Of a DNA stretch of 64,000 bases, positions 25,855 through 34,690 are shown piece after piece. The DNA lies in NCBI RefSeq assembly GCF_019430885.1, contig NZ_JAHYBZ010000010.1:163781-227780 (forward strand), in the 5' to 3' direction. The translations under genes were made by a program, and so were the position numbers. Under the pieces are notes generated by a model. That model searched no databases and was not told where the DNA came from. It saw only the letters and a program-made list of their open reading frames with translations. The stretch's first letter is position 1; the number at the start of each line of letters is the position of its first letter. This DNA comes from Roseomonas alba (GTDB lineage: Bacteria > Pseudomonadota > Alphaproteobacteria > Acetobacterales > Acetobacteraceae).

Positions 25855-27531
25855 ATGACCAGCCCGTATACCGTCGCCGATCTAGTCGCGGATTTCCTGC
25901 CGCAGATCGGCGTGTCGACCGTCTTCGGCATCGTCTCGGTCCACAACATCCCGATGCTGGACGCGATCGGGCAGCGCAATGCGCTGCGTTACGTGATGTG
26001 CCGCGGCGAGATGGGCGGGGCACACATGGCCGATGCCTATGCACGGGTGGCTGGGCATCTCGGCGTGCTGTTCACCTCGACCGGTCCCGGCATGGCCAAC
26101 GCCATCCCCGGCCTGGTGGAGGCCCGGTTCGCCGGATCGCCCGTGCTGCACATCACCGGGCAGACGGCAACGAAGTTCATCGACCGTGACGTCGGGTCCG
26201 TGCATGACGTGCCCGGGCAGACGGCGATGCTGGCGGCGGCCTGCAAGGCCGCCTACCGCGTGCGCTCGGCGAACGAGGCCTTCGGCGTGCTGGTGCGCGC
26301 GGCGGCCGAGGCGCTGTCCGCGCCGCGCGGGCCGGTCTCGGTGGAAATCCCGATCGACCTGCAACGCGCACCGATCGCCCGGCCCGGCGGGCTGGAGTCC
26401 CTGGTCCTGCCCATCACCGCGCCGCTGCCGCCCAACCCGGCGGAGTTGGACGCCGCCGCCGAAATCCTCGCCGCCGCGAAGCGGCCGATGCTGTGGCTCG
26501 GCAATGGCGCGAAGCAAGCGCGCGACGCGGCGCTGCGGCTGATGGCGATGGGCTTCGGCGCAGTGTCGTCGTGGAACGGGCGCGGGACGATCCCCGAGGA
26601 TCATCCGATGACCCTTGGCGGGCTGCACGGCAACGGGTCGCCGCGCGTGCAGGACTTCTACGGGTCGGTCGATGCGATGCTCGTCGTCGGGTCGCGGCTG
26701 CGCGGGCATGAGACGGGCGACTTCTCGATGAAGTTGCCGAAGACGCTGATCCATGCGGATTGCGATGCCTCGGCGGATGGCCGGACCTACGCCAACAGCC
26801 TGTTCATCCATGGCGATGCGGGGCTGGTCATGTCGGGCATCGCCGACCGCCTGGCTGGGCGGAGCAGCGTCGATGCCGGCTTCGCGGGTGATTTCGCGGC
26901 GCTGAAGTCCCGCGCACGGGAGGAATACCTCGCCACCCTCGGCCCCTATTCGGCCTTCCCCGACGCCATCCGCGCCGCCCTGCCGCGCGACGGCGTCTTC
27001 GTGCGCGACATCACCATCGCGAACTCGACCTGGGGCAACCGCGTCTTCCCGATCTACGACCCGCGCAACTCGGTCTATCCGGTCGGCGCGGCGATCGGGC
27101 CGGGGCTGGCGCTGGGGCTTGGCGCCTCCATCGCCGCGAAGGGACGCAAGACGCTGGCCATGGTCGGCGATGGCGGCTTCTCGCTCGGCATGTGCGAAAT
27201 CTTCACCGCCGCGCAGGAAAAGCCCGACCTGGTGACGATGGTGATGAACGATGGGGGCTACGGCGTCATCCGCCACATCCAGGACGCGGTCGCCGATGGC
27301 CGGCAATTCGGCCACGACCTGCTGACGCCGGAGTTGCAGGGGTTGGCGGCCCTCGCAGGGCTGCCCTACTTCCGCGTATCGAGCGCGGAGACGGTCGGCA
27401 CGGTCGTCGCGCAGGCGATCGCGGCGAACGGTCCCGCCCTGGTCGAGGTGGACATGCGCGCGATCGGGCCAGTGCCGCCCTATGCGCCCTATGCGACCAT
27501 GGGGAAGCATGCGGAGCGGGCGCGGCAGTAG
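25855..27531 (+). CDS. Thiamine-diphosphate-dependent enzyme of the acetolactate synthase family
   Basis: The 558-residue protein has the three ThDP-enzyme domains. The N-terminal catalytic Glu lies in MCRGEMGGAHMADAYAR, the central domain follows at about 190-330, and the ThDP/Mg motif GDGGFSLGM...MNDGGYG is at about 430-470. Family options include acetolactate synthase-like, benzoylformate decarboxylase-like and sulfoacetaldehyde acetyltransferase-like enzymes. It lacks a nearby regulatory IlvH subunit, so a catabolic decarboxylase or lyase is likelier than branched-chain biosynthesis. ATG 25855 follows AGGGGAAA. Its substrate cannot be assigned from sequence. Confidence 0.85.
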   Translation: MTSPYTVADLVADFLPQIGVSTVFGIVSVHNIPMLDAIGQRNALRYVMCRGEMGGAHMADAYARVAGHLGVLFTSTGPGMANAIPGLVEARFAGSPVLHITGQTATKFIDRDVGSVHDVPGQTAMLAAACKAAYRVRSANEAFGVLVRAAAEALSAPRGPVSVEIPIDLQRAPIARPGGLESLVLPITAPLPPNPAELDAAAEILAAAKRPMLWLGNGAKQARDAALRLMAMGFGAVSSWNGRGTIPEDHPMTLGGLHGNGSPRVQDFYGSVDAMLVVGSRLRGHETGDFSMKLPKTLIHADCDASADGRTYANSLFIHGDAGLVMSGIADRLAGRSSVDAGFAGDFAALKSRAREEYLATLGPYSAFPDAIRAALPRDGVFVRDITIANSTWGNRVFPIYDPRNSVYPVGAAIGPGLALGLGASIAAKGRKTLAMVGDGGFSLGMCEIFTAAQEKPDLVTMVMNDGGYGVIRHIQDAVADGRQFGHDLLTPELQGLAALAGLPYFRVSSAETVGTVVAQAIAANGPALVEVDMRAIGPVPPYAPYATMGKHAERARQ

Positions 27532-27538
27532 CACCGTT

Positions 27539-27640
27539 GGAGAGGGGCTTTGCCCCTCTCCATACCGCGAAGCAGTGCTTCGCGCCCACCAAGGGCCCAA
27601 GGCCTTTGGAAACCGTCACTTGGCGCCGCGCACCACAGTT
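27539..27640 (+). repeat. Two-hairpin intergenic module, copy B
   Basis: It begins 8 bases after the ThDP-enzyme stop. Perfect hairpin GGAGAGGGGC/GCCCCTCTCC (27539-27561), then an extra perfect hairpin CGCGAAGC/GCTTCGCG, then AAGGCCTTTGGAAACC and the tail GTCACTTGGCGCC shared with other copies. Confidence 0.85.
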
Positions 27641-27671
27641 CAGCCAATGACGGGAGTGGGCTGCCCCAGGG

Positions 27672-28229
27672 CTACAGCGGGATACGGAACCGTACTCCCT
27701 CCTTCCCGCCATAGGCCGCTTCCTTTCGGAACCGCGCCATAAGCATCCCGCCATTCGCCGTAATCACCTTCTGCGACACGACATTATCGGGATCGGTCGT
27801 CAGTTCGACATGCCGCAGCCCGACCGCCCGCGCCTCGGGCAGCAGCAATGCCAGGGCCCGCGTCGCATGCCCCTGCCCCCGCTTCCCTGGCACCACCGCA
27901 TAGCCAATGTGCCCAAGCACATGCGCCGGCAGATCCTCGCTTCCGTTCTGCCAGCGGAAATGGATCGCGCCGCAGAACTGCCCATCCCAGATCCAACGCG
28001 TGAACGACGGCAGGCGCGGCACGGTCGACCCATCCGGCAGGGTGATCGGCGCCCCGCGCGCCTCCGGGTCATGCAGGCTCGCCAGGAACGCATCCGCATC
28101 CCGCGCGATGGCCGCCAGATGCGCCCGGATCACCGCATCACCCGCGACATTCGCAGGCGACCAGCCACCTTCCAGCGCCGCGACATACTCGGGCAGCGCA
28201 TCGCGGCATGGTCGGATCAGCATCGTCAT
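27672..28229 (-). CDS. GNAT family N-acetyltransferase
   Basis: This 185-residue protein has the acetyl-CoA-binding motif GYAVVPGKRGQGHATRALAL (about 109-128) and a C-terminal TTDPDNVVSQKVITANGG segment, as in RimJ/RimL-type acetyltransferases. The start is ATG 28229, which overlaps the stop of the MFS gene (ATGA); the much longer open frame beyond 28229 is antisense-like readthrough of the MFS coding region. It is the last gene of the cbpA operon. Acyl acceptor is unknown; coupling to a drug exporter would fit a detoxifying acetylation, which is inference. Confidence 0.85.
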   Translation of the reverse strand: MTMLIRPCRDALPEYVAALEGGWSPANVAGDAVIRAHLAAIARDADAFLASLHDPEARGAPITLPDGSTVPRLPSFTRWIWDGQFCGAIHFRWQNGSEDLPAHVLGHIGYAVVPGKRGQGHATRALALLLPEARAVGLRHVELTTDPDNVVSQKVITANGGMLMARFRKEAAYGGKEGVRFRIPL

Positions 28230-29395
28230 CGCGCGAGGAACCGCCGCGAGCACCACCCCGCCACGCCGCACCCGGCGATGACCATCGCCATCGGCACCGC
28301 CGTTCCGTCCTGTAAGGCGCCCAGCACCGTCCCCGACAAGGCCCCGATGCTGAATTGCAGCGTGCCCATCAACGCCGAGGCACTCCCTGCCACCGCCCCA
28401 TGCGGCCCCATGGCAAGTGCGGTCGTCAGCGGCATCACGCCGCCCATCATCGCGACGAAGAAGAACAGCGCCACCAGCATTGCCGGGAAGCCACCGAAAC
28501 CCGTTTTCGTCACCAACAGCAGCACCAGCCCCGAGACAAAGGGCACCGTGATCGTCACCGGCAGGATGCGCTTCGGCGGGATGCGATGCGCGAGCCGCCC
28601 CACGATCTGCCCCATCGCCATGATGCCGAGTGCATTCGCCCCGAAATAGAAGCCGTAATGCCCCGGCGGCACGCCGTTCAACTCCATGAACACGAAGGGC
28701 GACCCGCTGATGTAAGTGAACATCCCACCACTGATGAAGCCGCCCGCGAGCGCGAGGCCCAGGAAGCGCCGATCCATCAGCAGCCCGACCCACACGCGCA
28801 GCACCGCCGCGAACCCATCCCGCCGGCGCCGTTCGATGGGCAGGGATTCCGGCAGGAACAGGGCGATCACCGCCAGCATCGTCACGCCATAGACCGCCAG
28901 CAGCGCGAAGATGCCGCGCCATCCGAAGACCGGCAGCACCGCCCCGCCGACGATCGGTGCAATGACCGGCGCGACGCCCATCACCAGCATGAGCTGCGCC
29001 ATCAGCCGCACCGAGCCGCGCTCATCCGACACATCCCGCACCATGGCGCGCGCGATGACCATCCCCGAACAGCCGCCCAGCGCCTGGAACAGCCGCGCCA
29101 CCGTCAGCGTCTGCACATCGGGTGCCAGCGCGCAGGCCGTCGCCGCCACGGTGTAGAGGCTCAGCCCGACGAAGAGCGGTCCGCGTCGCCCGAAGCGGTC
29201 CGACATCGGTCCGTACATCATCTGCCCGCAGGCGAGACCGAGGAAGTAGATCGCCAGCGTCCCCTGCACCGCGCCGGGCGAGGCGTTCAGCGACGCCCCC
29301 AGCGCCGGCAGCGCCGGCAGATACATGTCGATCGAGAACGGCCCGATCATCGCCAGCGCACCGAGCACCAGCGGCAGTCGAATCCTGTCGAGCAC
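28226..29395 (-). CDS. Bcr/CflA-type MFS drug exporter
   Basis: The 389-residue protein has twelve predicted membrane segments and the Bcr/CflA opening LGALAMIGPFSIDMYLPALP, with motif A GPMSDRFGRRGPL after segment 2 and FQALGGCSGMVIARAMVRD in segment 4. Family members pump out bicyclomycin, chloramphenicol or sulfonamides by proton antiport. The start is GTG 29395, two bases after the stop of the DHDPS-like gene, and the stop overlaps the acetyltransferase start. It is thus a middle gene of a tightly coupled operon. Confidence 0.92.
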   Translation of the reverse strand: MLDRIRLPLVLGALAMIGPFSIDMYLPALPALGASLNASPGAVQGTLAIYFLGLACGQMMYGPMSDRFGRRGPLFVGLSLYTVAATACALAPDVQTLTVARLFQALGGCSGMVIARAMVRDVSDERGSVRLMAQLMLVMGVAPVIAPIVGGAVLPVFGWRGIFALLAVYGVTMLAVIALFLPESLPIERRRRDGFAAVLRVWVGLLMDRRFLGLALAGGFISGGMFTYISGSPFVFMELNGVPPGHYGFYFGANALGIMAMGQIVGRLAHRIPPKRILPVTITVPFVSGLVLLLVTKTGFGGFPAMLVALFFFVAMMGGVMPLTTALAMGPHGAVAGSASALMGTLQFSIGALSGTVLGALQDGTAVPMAMVIAGCGVAGWCSRRFLAR

Positions 29396-29397
29396 GC

Positions 29398-30303
29398 TCA
29401 GGCCTCGGGCGCGGCGGCGAGAGCCTCGGCAGCAAGCGCGAGCGCCTTCTCCACCGCCACACGGCCCTCGGCCGAGAGCGGCGCCTGGGGCGGGATCGGA
29501 TCACCGACCGCGAAGCCCTGGATCTGCAAGGCTCCCTTGATGCAGGCGGCGAGGGAATGCGCCGCGAACAGCTCATTCACCCGCCACAGCGCGCGTTGCA
29601 GCGTCAGCGCCGCATCCCACTTCCCTGCTCGACACAGCTCATAGAGCCGCACCGACTCCCGCGGGATGGCGCAGGCCGGCCCGGCGAACCATCCCTTGCC
29701 GCCGATCATCATCACCGCGAGCGGGATATGGGCGGAGGCCGCGAAGACTTCCATCCGCCCCTCGGTACGGTTCAGCATGGACAGCAGCCGCCCCGTATTG
29801 GTCGAGGCATCCTTGATGCCGACGATGCGCGGATGCCGCGACAGCGTGTCGATCGCCGGCAGCGTCAGGTCCGACCGCTGGAAGTTCGGGTTGGTGTAAA
29901 GCACCACCGGCTTGTCGGTCGCATCCGCGATGGCGGTGAAGTACGCCACCACCCCGGCCTCCGAGACCGGGAAATAGGCCTCCATGATGGCGAGGATCCC
30001 GTCCGCGCCGATCGCCGCATAATCCTTCGCCTGGCGCACCGCGTCGGCCGTCGTCGTCGCGGCGACGCCGGCCACGACCGGCACGCGGCCGCGCGCGGTT
30101 TCCACCACGATCTCGACGATCCGCCGCCGCTGCGCCGTGTCGAGATAGGCGAACTCCCCCGTGCTGCCGAGCGGCGTCAGCCCATGGACGCCGGCGTCGA
30201 TCAGATGCTCCACCAGCCGGCGCAGCTCCGCTTCCAGCACCGCGCCATCCGGCGCGACGGGCGAGACGAGATAGGGAAAGACGCCGTGAAAGCCAGGGCT
30301 CAT
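29398..30303 (-). CDS. Dihydrodipicolinate synthase/N-acetylneuraminate lyase family aldolase
   Basis: The 301-residue (beta/alpha)8 aldolase has the Schiff-base Lys in IVGIKDAS and the Tyr in VVLYTNPNF. The GSTGEFAYL segment corresponds to the pyruvate carboxylate-binding GTTGE. Family members add pyruvate to, or remove it from, aldehydes. The operon (cbpA, cbpM, exporter, acetyltransferase) is not a lysine pathway, so a catabolic member is more likely than DapA itself. Start ATG 30303 overlaps the cbpM stop (ATGA). Confidence 0.88.
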   Translation of the reverse strand: MSPGFHGVFPYLVSPVAPDGAVLEAELRRLVEHLIDAGVHGLTPLGSTGEFAYLDTAQRRRIVEIVVETARGRVPVVAGVAATTTADAVRQAKDYAAIGADGILAIMEAYFPVSEAGVVAYFTAIADATDKPVVLYTNPNFQRSDLTLPAIDTLSRHPRIVGIKDASTNTGRLLSMLNRTEGRMEVFAASAHIPLAVMMIGGKGWFAGPACAIPRESVRLYELCRAGKWDAALTLQRALWRVNELFAAHSLAACIKGALQIQGFAVGDPIPPQAPLSAEGRVAVEKALALAAEALAAAPEA

Positions 30304-30614
30304 GCCTCGTCCAATTCGCGCAGGATCACCAGCACTTCCTGCCGCGCCGGTTCGGGCAGGCCGTGCATCACATCGCCGACGCGCCGCAGCGCCCGGCGCA
30401 GGCCGTGGATCTGGTCGAGCAGGTCGAGCGCGACCTCGACACCCTCATCATTCACGCCCATCGCCTCGCGCAGGTCACGGATCAGGCAGGCGCGGGCGAG
30501 GTCGGTCTCGCTGTACTCCGGCGTCTCCGGCGCGATCCAGCCGGCCGAAACCCAGGCTTCCAGCATCGTCGCCTGAAGACGCAGACGGCGCAGGCGGTCG
30601 TTCATCTCGGCCAT
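30300..30614 (-). CDS. cbpM: Chaperone modulator CbpM
   Basis: This 104-residue protein starts at ATG 30614, which follows GGAGGG inside the end of cbpA. It has the helical MerR-like CbpM pattern: LRRLRLQATMLEAWVSAGWI, then YSETDLARACLIRDLREAMGVN, then VEVALDLLDQIHGLRRAL. CbpM binds the J domain of CbpA and restrains it. Position immediately behind cbpA supports the call. The stop overlaps the aldolase gene start. Confidence 0.85.
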   Translation of the reverse strand: MAEMNDRLRRLRLQATMLEAWVSAGWIAPETPEYSETDLARACLIRDLREAMGVNDEGVEVALDLLDQIHGLRRALRRVGDVMHGLPEPARQEVLVILRELDEA

Positions 30615-30615
30615 C

Positions 30616-31548
30616 TCAGCCCTCCATCCCTTCGCGCGGATTCTGGGCCTTCCCGGCGGTCCAGCGCTCGGCGAAGGCTTCCAGATCGGCATCGGGCTTG
30701 TCCGGCAGGACGAGGCGCAGCGTGACGAAGGCATCGCCGCGCGATCCGTCGCGCTTCTTCACCCCGCGCCCCTTCAGCCGCAGCACCGTCCCGCTGTTCG
30801 ATCCCTTCGGAACCGTCACCATCACAGGGCCCGCCGGCGTCGGCACCTCGATCTTCCCACCCAGCACCGCCTCGGTCAGGCTCACGGGCAGGTCGAGCAG
30901 GATGTCGTCGTCGCGGCGCTTGTAATGGCGGTGTTCACCCACACTGACCTCCACCATCAGGTCACCGGCCGGCCCACCGCCGATACCAGGCGAGCCCTTG
31001 CCGCGCAGCCGCAGCACCTGGCCCTCGCGCGTGCCGGGCGGGATGGTCACGTCGACCGTGCTGCCATCGGGCAGGGTCACGCGCTTGGTCGCGCCGTTCA
31101 CGGCATCGAGGAAGTCGATGGCGAGCCGCGCATGGATGTCCCCGCCCTGCATGCGGAACTGCGCGCCGCCCGCTCCACCGCGCCGCCGCGCGCCGCGACC
31201 GAACAGCGCGCCGAGCAACTCGTCCTCATCCATCATGTCGGCATAGCCGGCATCGGAGGCATAGGGCCCGCCCGCCTCGGCGTGGTCCCGATACCAGCCG
31301 GGCGGGGGCTGCGGCGGTCGTTCGTTGCCCGCCGCGTCGATCTCGCCGCGGTCGAAGCGCGCGCGCTTCTCGGCATCGCCCAGGATGTCGTTCGCGGCGG
31401 AGACCGCCTTGAACTTCTCCTCAGCCGCCTTGTCGCCGGGGTTCAGGTCGGGATGCAGCTTGCGGGCGAGCTTGCGATAGGCCTTGCGGATGTCGTCCTG
31501 CGAGGCGTCGCGCTTCACGCCCAGGACGTCATAGGGATCCTCGTTCAC
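30616..31548 (-). CDS. cbpA: DnaJ-like co-chaperone CbpA
   Basis: The 310-residue protein has an N-terminal J domain with the HPD motif in LARKLHPDLN (about 26-35), a Gly/Pro-rich linker, and two C-terminal peptide-binding domains. It lacks the Cys-rich zinc finger of DnaJ, which defines the CbpA class. It delivers substrates to DnaK. The start is ATG 31548. It leads the operon with cbpM and three metabolic or transport genes, an unusual combination. Confidence 0.93.
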   Translation of the reverse strand: MNEDPYDVLGVKRDASQDDIRKAYRKLARKLHPDLNPGDKAAEEKFKAVSAANDILGDAEKRARFDRGEIDAAGNERPPQPPPGWYRDHAEAGGPYASDAGYADMMDEDELLGALFGRGARRRGGAGGAQFRMQGGDIHARLAIDFLDAVNGATKRVTLPDGSTVDVTIPPGTREGQVLRLRGKGSPGIGGGPAGDLMVEVSVGEHRHYKRRDDDILLDLPVSLTEAVLGGKIEVPTPAGPVMVTVPKGSNSGTVLRLKGRGVKKRDGSRGDAFVTLRLVLPDKPDADLEAFAERWTAGKAQNPREGMEG

Positions 31549-31662
31549 GATACCTCCGTGGAGAAGGTCCCGTCCGGCCGGATATCAGCCGGGCGGGTGC
31601 AGATGCTCGCTCAAACCAAAGCTCGCGCAGTTCCGCTTTCAAGGGAACCGCGCGGGCGCGGA

Positions 31663-33054
31663 TCAGGCCTCGGCCAGCGCCGCCAGCATGCGGATGTGGC
31701 TGTCGATGCCGCGTTCGAAGCAGACCACGTCGAACTTCTCGTTCGGGCTGTGCACCTGGTCGTCATCGAGACCAAAGCCGACCAGCAGGCAGTCGAGCCC
31801 GATGATCTGCTTGATCTGCTCGACCACCGGCAGCGACCCGCCACCGCCCTGCAGGATCGCCGGCTTGCCGAATTCCTCGGTCAGCACGGCCTGGGCGGCG
31901 CGGACGAAGGGGCTGTCCGAGGGGATCTCGATACCCTCGCCATGGCTGAAGACCTGGATCTTCACCGTCGCATCCTCGGGGATGCGGTCAATAATGAAGT
32001 CGCGGAAGCCGGCGAGGACCTTGGCCGGGCTCTGCCCCTGCACCAGACGGAAGGAGACCTTCGCATGCGCCTCGGACGGGATGACGGTCTTCGCGCCCTC
32101 CCCAGTGTAACCACCCCAGATGCCGTTCACATCCGCGGTCGGGCGTGCCCAGAGCCGTTCAAGCGCCGATCGCCCCACCTCGCCCGCCGGCACGGACAGG
32201 CCGACGCCGCCGAGGAAAGCTTTCTCGTCGAAGTTCAGACCATCCCATTGCTTGCGGCGTTCAGCCGAGATCTCCTGCACGCCGTCGTAGAAGCCGGGGA
32301 TCATGATGGTCCCGGCCTCGTCCTTCAGGTCGCCCAGGACGCGGGTGATCAGGTTGATCGGGTTCAGCGCGGATCCGCCGAACAGGCCCGAATGCAGGTC
32401 CTTGTTGGCCGCGGTGATGTCCAGCTGGGTGTAGACCAACCCGCGCACGCTGGTGACGATGGACGGCGTCGCCACGTCCCACATGTTGCTGTCGCTGATG
32501 ACGACGACATCGGCATCACGCAGCGCGTCGGCGTTGGCCTCGAGGAAATCGGGCAGGTGCTTCGACCCCACCTCCTCCTCGCCTTCCACCACGATGGTGA
32601 TGCGGCAGGGCGGGCCGCCCTGCGTGTCGTGCCAGAAGCGCAGCGCCTCCAGCCAGGTCATCACCTGGCCCTTGTCGTCCACCGCGCCGCGCGCCACGGC
32701 GCGCTTGCCGTTGGGGCCGTCCACGAGAACAGGCTCGAAGGGCGGGCTGGTCCACAGCTCCATCGGCTCGGCCGGCTGCACGTCGTAATGGCCGTAGAAC
32801 AGCAGGTGGCGCTTCGCGCCCGCCGGGCCGGGGTGGTGCCCCAGCACGACCGGATGACCGGCCGTGTCCTTCAGCTCGGCGGTGAAGCCGATGGCACGAA
32901 GCTGGCTGGCCAGCCACTCCGCGGCACGCCGGCAATCCGGGGCATGGTTCGGCTGGGCGGAAACCGAGGGGATGCGCAGCCATTCGAACCAACGCGCGCG
33001 GGACTCCTCACGCCGCGCGGCGGCATGGGCGAGAATCGTATCGACTGAGGTCAT
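31663..33054 (-). CDS. M20 family dipeptidase/peptidase
   Basis: The 463-residue metallopeptidase carries the M20 metal sites: FYGHYDVQPAEP (His, then Asp further on), GAVDDKGQVM, and VEGEEEVGSKHL with the catalytic Glu. GGGGSLPVVEQI and GFGLDDDQVHSPNE near the C-terminus are typical of the carnosinase/CNDP2 group. The start is ATG 33054, overlapping the acyl-CoA synthetase stop (ATGA); the longer frame is readthrough. It hydrolyses small peptides or N-acyl amino acids in the cytoplasm. It follows an acyl-CoA synthetase and a crotonase in one leftward operon. Confidence 0.92.
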   Translation of the reverse strand: MTSVDTILAHAAARREESRARWFEWLRIPSVSAQPNHAPDCRRAAEWLASQLRAIGFTAELKDTAGHPVVLGHHPGPAGAKRHLLFYGHYDVQPAEPMELWTSPPFEPVLVDGPNGKRAVARGAVDDKGQVMTWLEALRFWHDTQGGPPCRITIVVEGEEEVGSKHLPDFLEANADALRDADVVVISDSNMWDVATPSIVTSVRGLVYTQLDITAANKDLHSGLFGGSALNPINLITRVLGDLKDEAGTIMIPGFYDGVQEISAERRKQWDGLNFDEKAFLGGVGLSVPAGEVGRSALERLWARPTADVNGIWGGYTGEGAKTVIPSEAHAKVSFRLVQGQSPAKVLAGFRDFIIDRIPEDATVKIQVFSHGEGIEIPSDSPFVRAAQAVLTEEFGKPAILQGGGGSLPVVEQIKQIIGLDCLLVGFGLDDDQVHSPNEKFDVVCFERGIDSHIRMLAALAEA

Positions 33055-34679
33055 GCTTCCTTGGCCTGGCTGCGCAAGACGTGCTTCTGGATCTTGCCGG
33101 TGGAGGTCTTCGGCAATTCGGCGAAGACGATGTGACGTGGAACCTTGAACCCCGCCAGGTGCTGCTTCGCGAAGGCGATCAGCTCCTCCGGCGTGGCCTG
33201 GACGCCGGGCTTCAGCTCGACGAAGGCGCAGGGCGTCTCGCCCCACTTTTCGTCCGGCCGCGCCACCACCGCCACCACCGCGACCGCCGGATGCTTGTAC
33301 AGCGCGTCCTCGACCTCGATGGAGGAGATGTTCTCCCCGCCCGAGATGATGATGTCCTTCGAACGATCCTTCAACTGGATGTAGCCGTCCGGATACTTCA
33401 CGGCGAGGTCGCCGGTGTGGAACCAGCCGCCCTTGAAGGCAGCAGCCGTCGCGGCATCGTCCTTCAGATAGCCTTTCATCACGACGTTGCCGCGCATCAT
33501 CACCTCGCCCAGGGAGGCGCCATCCGCCGGCATGGACTCCATGGTCATGGGATCCTTCACGTCGAGGCCCTCGAGCGCGATGTAGCGCACGCCCTGCCGG
33601 GCCATCAGCGCGGCGCGTTCATGGGCCGGCTTCGCATCCCATTCCGCATGCCATTCGTTCACCACCGAGGGGCCATAGACCTCGGTCAGGCCATAGACGT
33701 GGCAGATGGCGAAGCCCGCGGCCTGCATGGCGGCGAGCACGGCCTCGGGCGGCGGCGCGCCGGCGACGATGAACTTCACCTGATGCGGCAGGTCGCGCTT
33801 CTCGGCCTCCGGCGTGTTCAGCAGCGTCGCCATGACGATCGGCGCGCCGCACATGTTGGTCACGGCCTCATCGGCCATCAGCCGCCACATGTCAGGCCCG
33901 CGCACCGCGCGCAGGCAGACATGCACGCCGGCCTGCGCCGTGACCGTCCAGGGAAAGCACCAGCCGTTGCAGTGGAACATCGGCAGCGTCCAGAGATAGG
34001 AGGGGTGCTTGCCCATCTCCGCCGACAGAACGTTGCCGACCGCGAGCAGATAGGCCCCGCGATGGTGATACACGACGCCCTTCGGCTTGCCCGTGGTGCC
34101 GGAGGTGTAGTTGAGCGTGATTGCGTCCCACTCATCCTGCGGCATGGTCCAGGCGAAGGCCGGGTCGCCTTCGGCCAGCAGGGCCTCGTAGCCCATGCCG
34201 CCGAGCGTCTCGGCCTGCGCCGCGGCCGGCGCCATAGGGTCGTCCACCTCGATGATCAGCGGCTTCGCCTTGGCCTGAAGCAGGGCGAGGCGGACCACCG
34301 GCATGAACTCCTTGTCGACGATCAGCACCTTGGCCTCGCCGTGGTCGAGGATATAGGCGACCGTCGCCGCATCCAGTCGCGTGTTGATGGTGTTCAGCAC
34401 CGCCCCGGCCATCGGCACGCCGTAGTGGCATTCCAGCATTTCCGGAATGTTCGGCAGCACCGCAGCGACCGTGTCACCGCGCCCGATGCCATGGCGCGCG
34501 AGCGCCGAGGCCAGTCGCACGCAGCGATCCCGCAGATCGCGGTAGTTCCGCCGCACCGCTCCATGCACGACGGCCAGCGCCTGCGGGTAGACCTGCGCGA
34601 CGCGCTCCATGAACAGCAGGGGCGTCAGCGGCTGGTGATTCGCGGCGTTGCGCGCCAGACCCGTCTCGTAATCGGCCAT
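33051..34679 (-). CDS. Acyl-CoA synthetase (AMP-forming)
   Basis: The 542-residue ligase has the ANL motifs: YTSGTTGKPKG (A3), YGLTEVYGP (A5), the ribose-contact HTGDLAVKYPDGYIQL (A7), KDIIISGGENISS (A8) and TSTGKIQKHVL (A10, catalytic Lys). It activates a carboxylic acid as acyl-adenylate and loads it onto CoA. The size and HCNGWCFPW motif fit the AlkK-like medium- and long-chain fatty acyl-CoA synthetases. The start ATG 34679 follows GAGGAG. The enoyl-CoA hydratase gene lies just upstream, so fatty-acid or branched-acid beta-oxidation is the likely context. Confidence 0.93.
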   Translation of the reverse strand: MADYETGLARNAANHQPLTPLLFMERVAQVYPQALAVVHGAVRRNYRDLRDRCVRLASALARHGIGRGDTVAAVLPNIPEMLECHYGVPMAGAVLNTINTRLDAATVAYILDHGEAKVLIVDKEFMPVVRLALLQAKAKPLIIEVDDPMAPAAAQAETLGGMGYEALLAEGDPAFAWTMPQDEWDAITLNYTSGTTGKPKGVVYHHRGAYLLAVGNVLSAEMGKHPSYLWTLPMFHCNGWCFPWTVTAQAGVHVCLRAVRGPDMWRLMADEAVTNMCGAPIVMATLLNTPEAEKRDLPHQVKFIVAGAPPPEAVLAAMQAAGFAICHVYGLTEVYGPSVVNEWHAEWDAKPAHERAALMARQGVRYIALEGLDVKDPMTMESMPADGASLGEVMMRGNVVMKGYLKDDAATAAAFKGGWFHTGDLAVKYPDGYIQLKDRSKDIIISGGENISSIEVEDALYKHPAVAVVAVVARPDEKWGETPCAFVELKPGVQATPEELIAFAKQHLAGFKVPRHIVFAELPKTSTGKIQKHVLRSQAKEA

Positions 34680-34690
34680 GTGTCCGCTCC

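Noticed and set aside
28230..28922. N-terminal extension of the GNAT gene to 28922
   Set aside because: It reads the MFS coding region in another frame; the ATG at 28229 with ATGA overlap is the natural start.
30925..33048. 707-codon plus-strand open frame across cbpA and the M20 gene
   Set aside because: It spans two well-supported minus-strand genes and the gap between them, with no ribosome site or domain.
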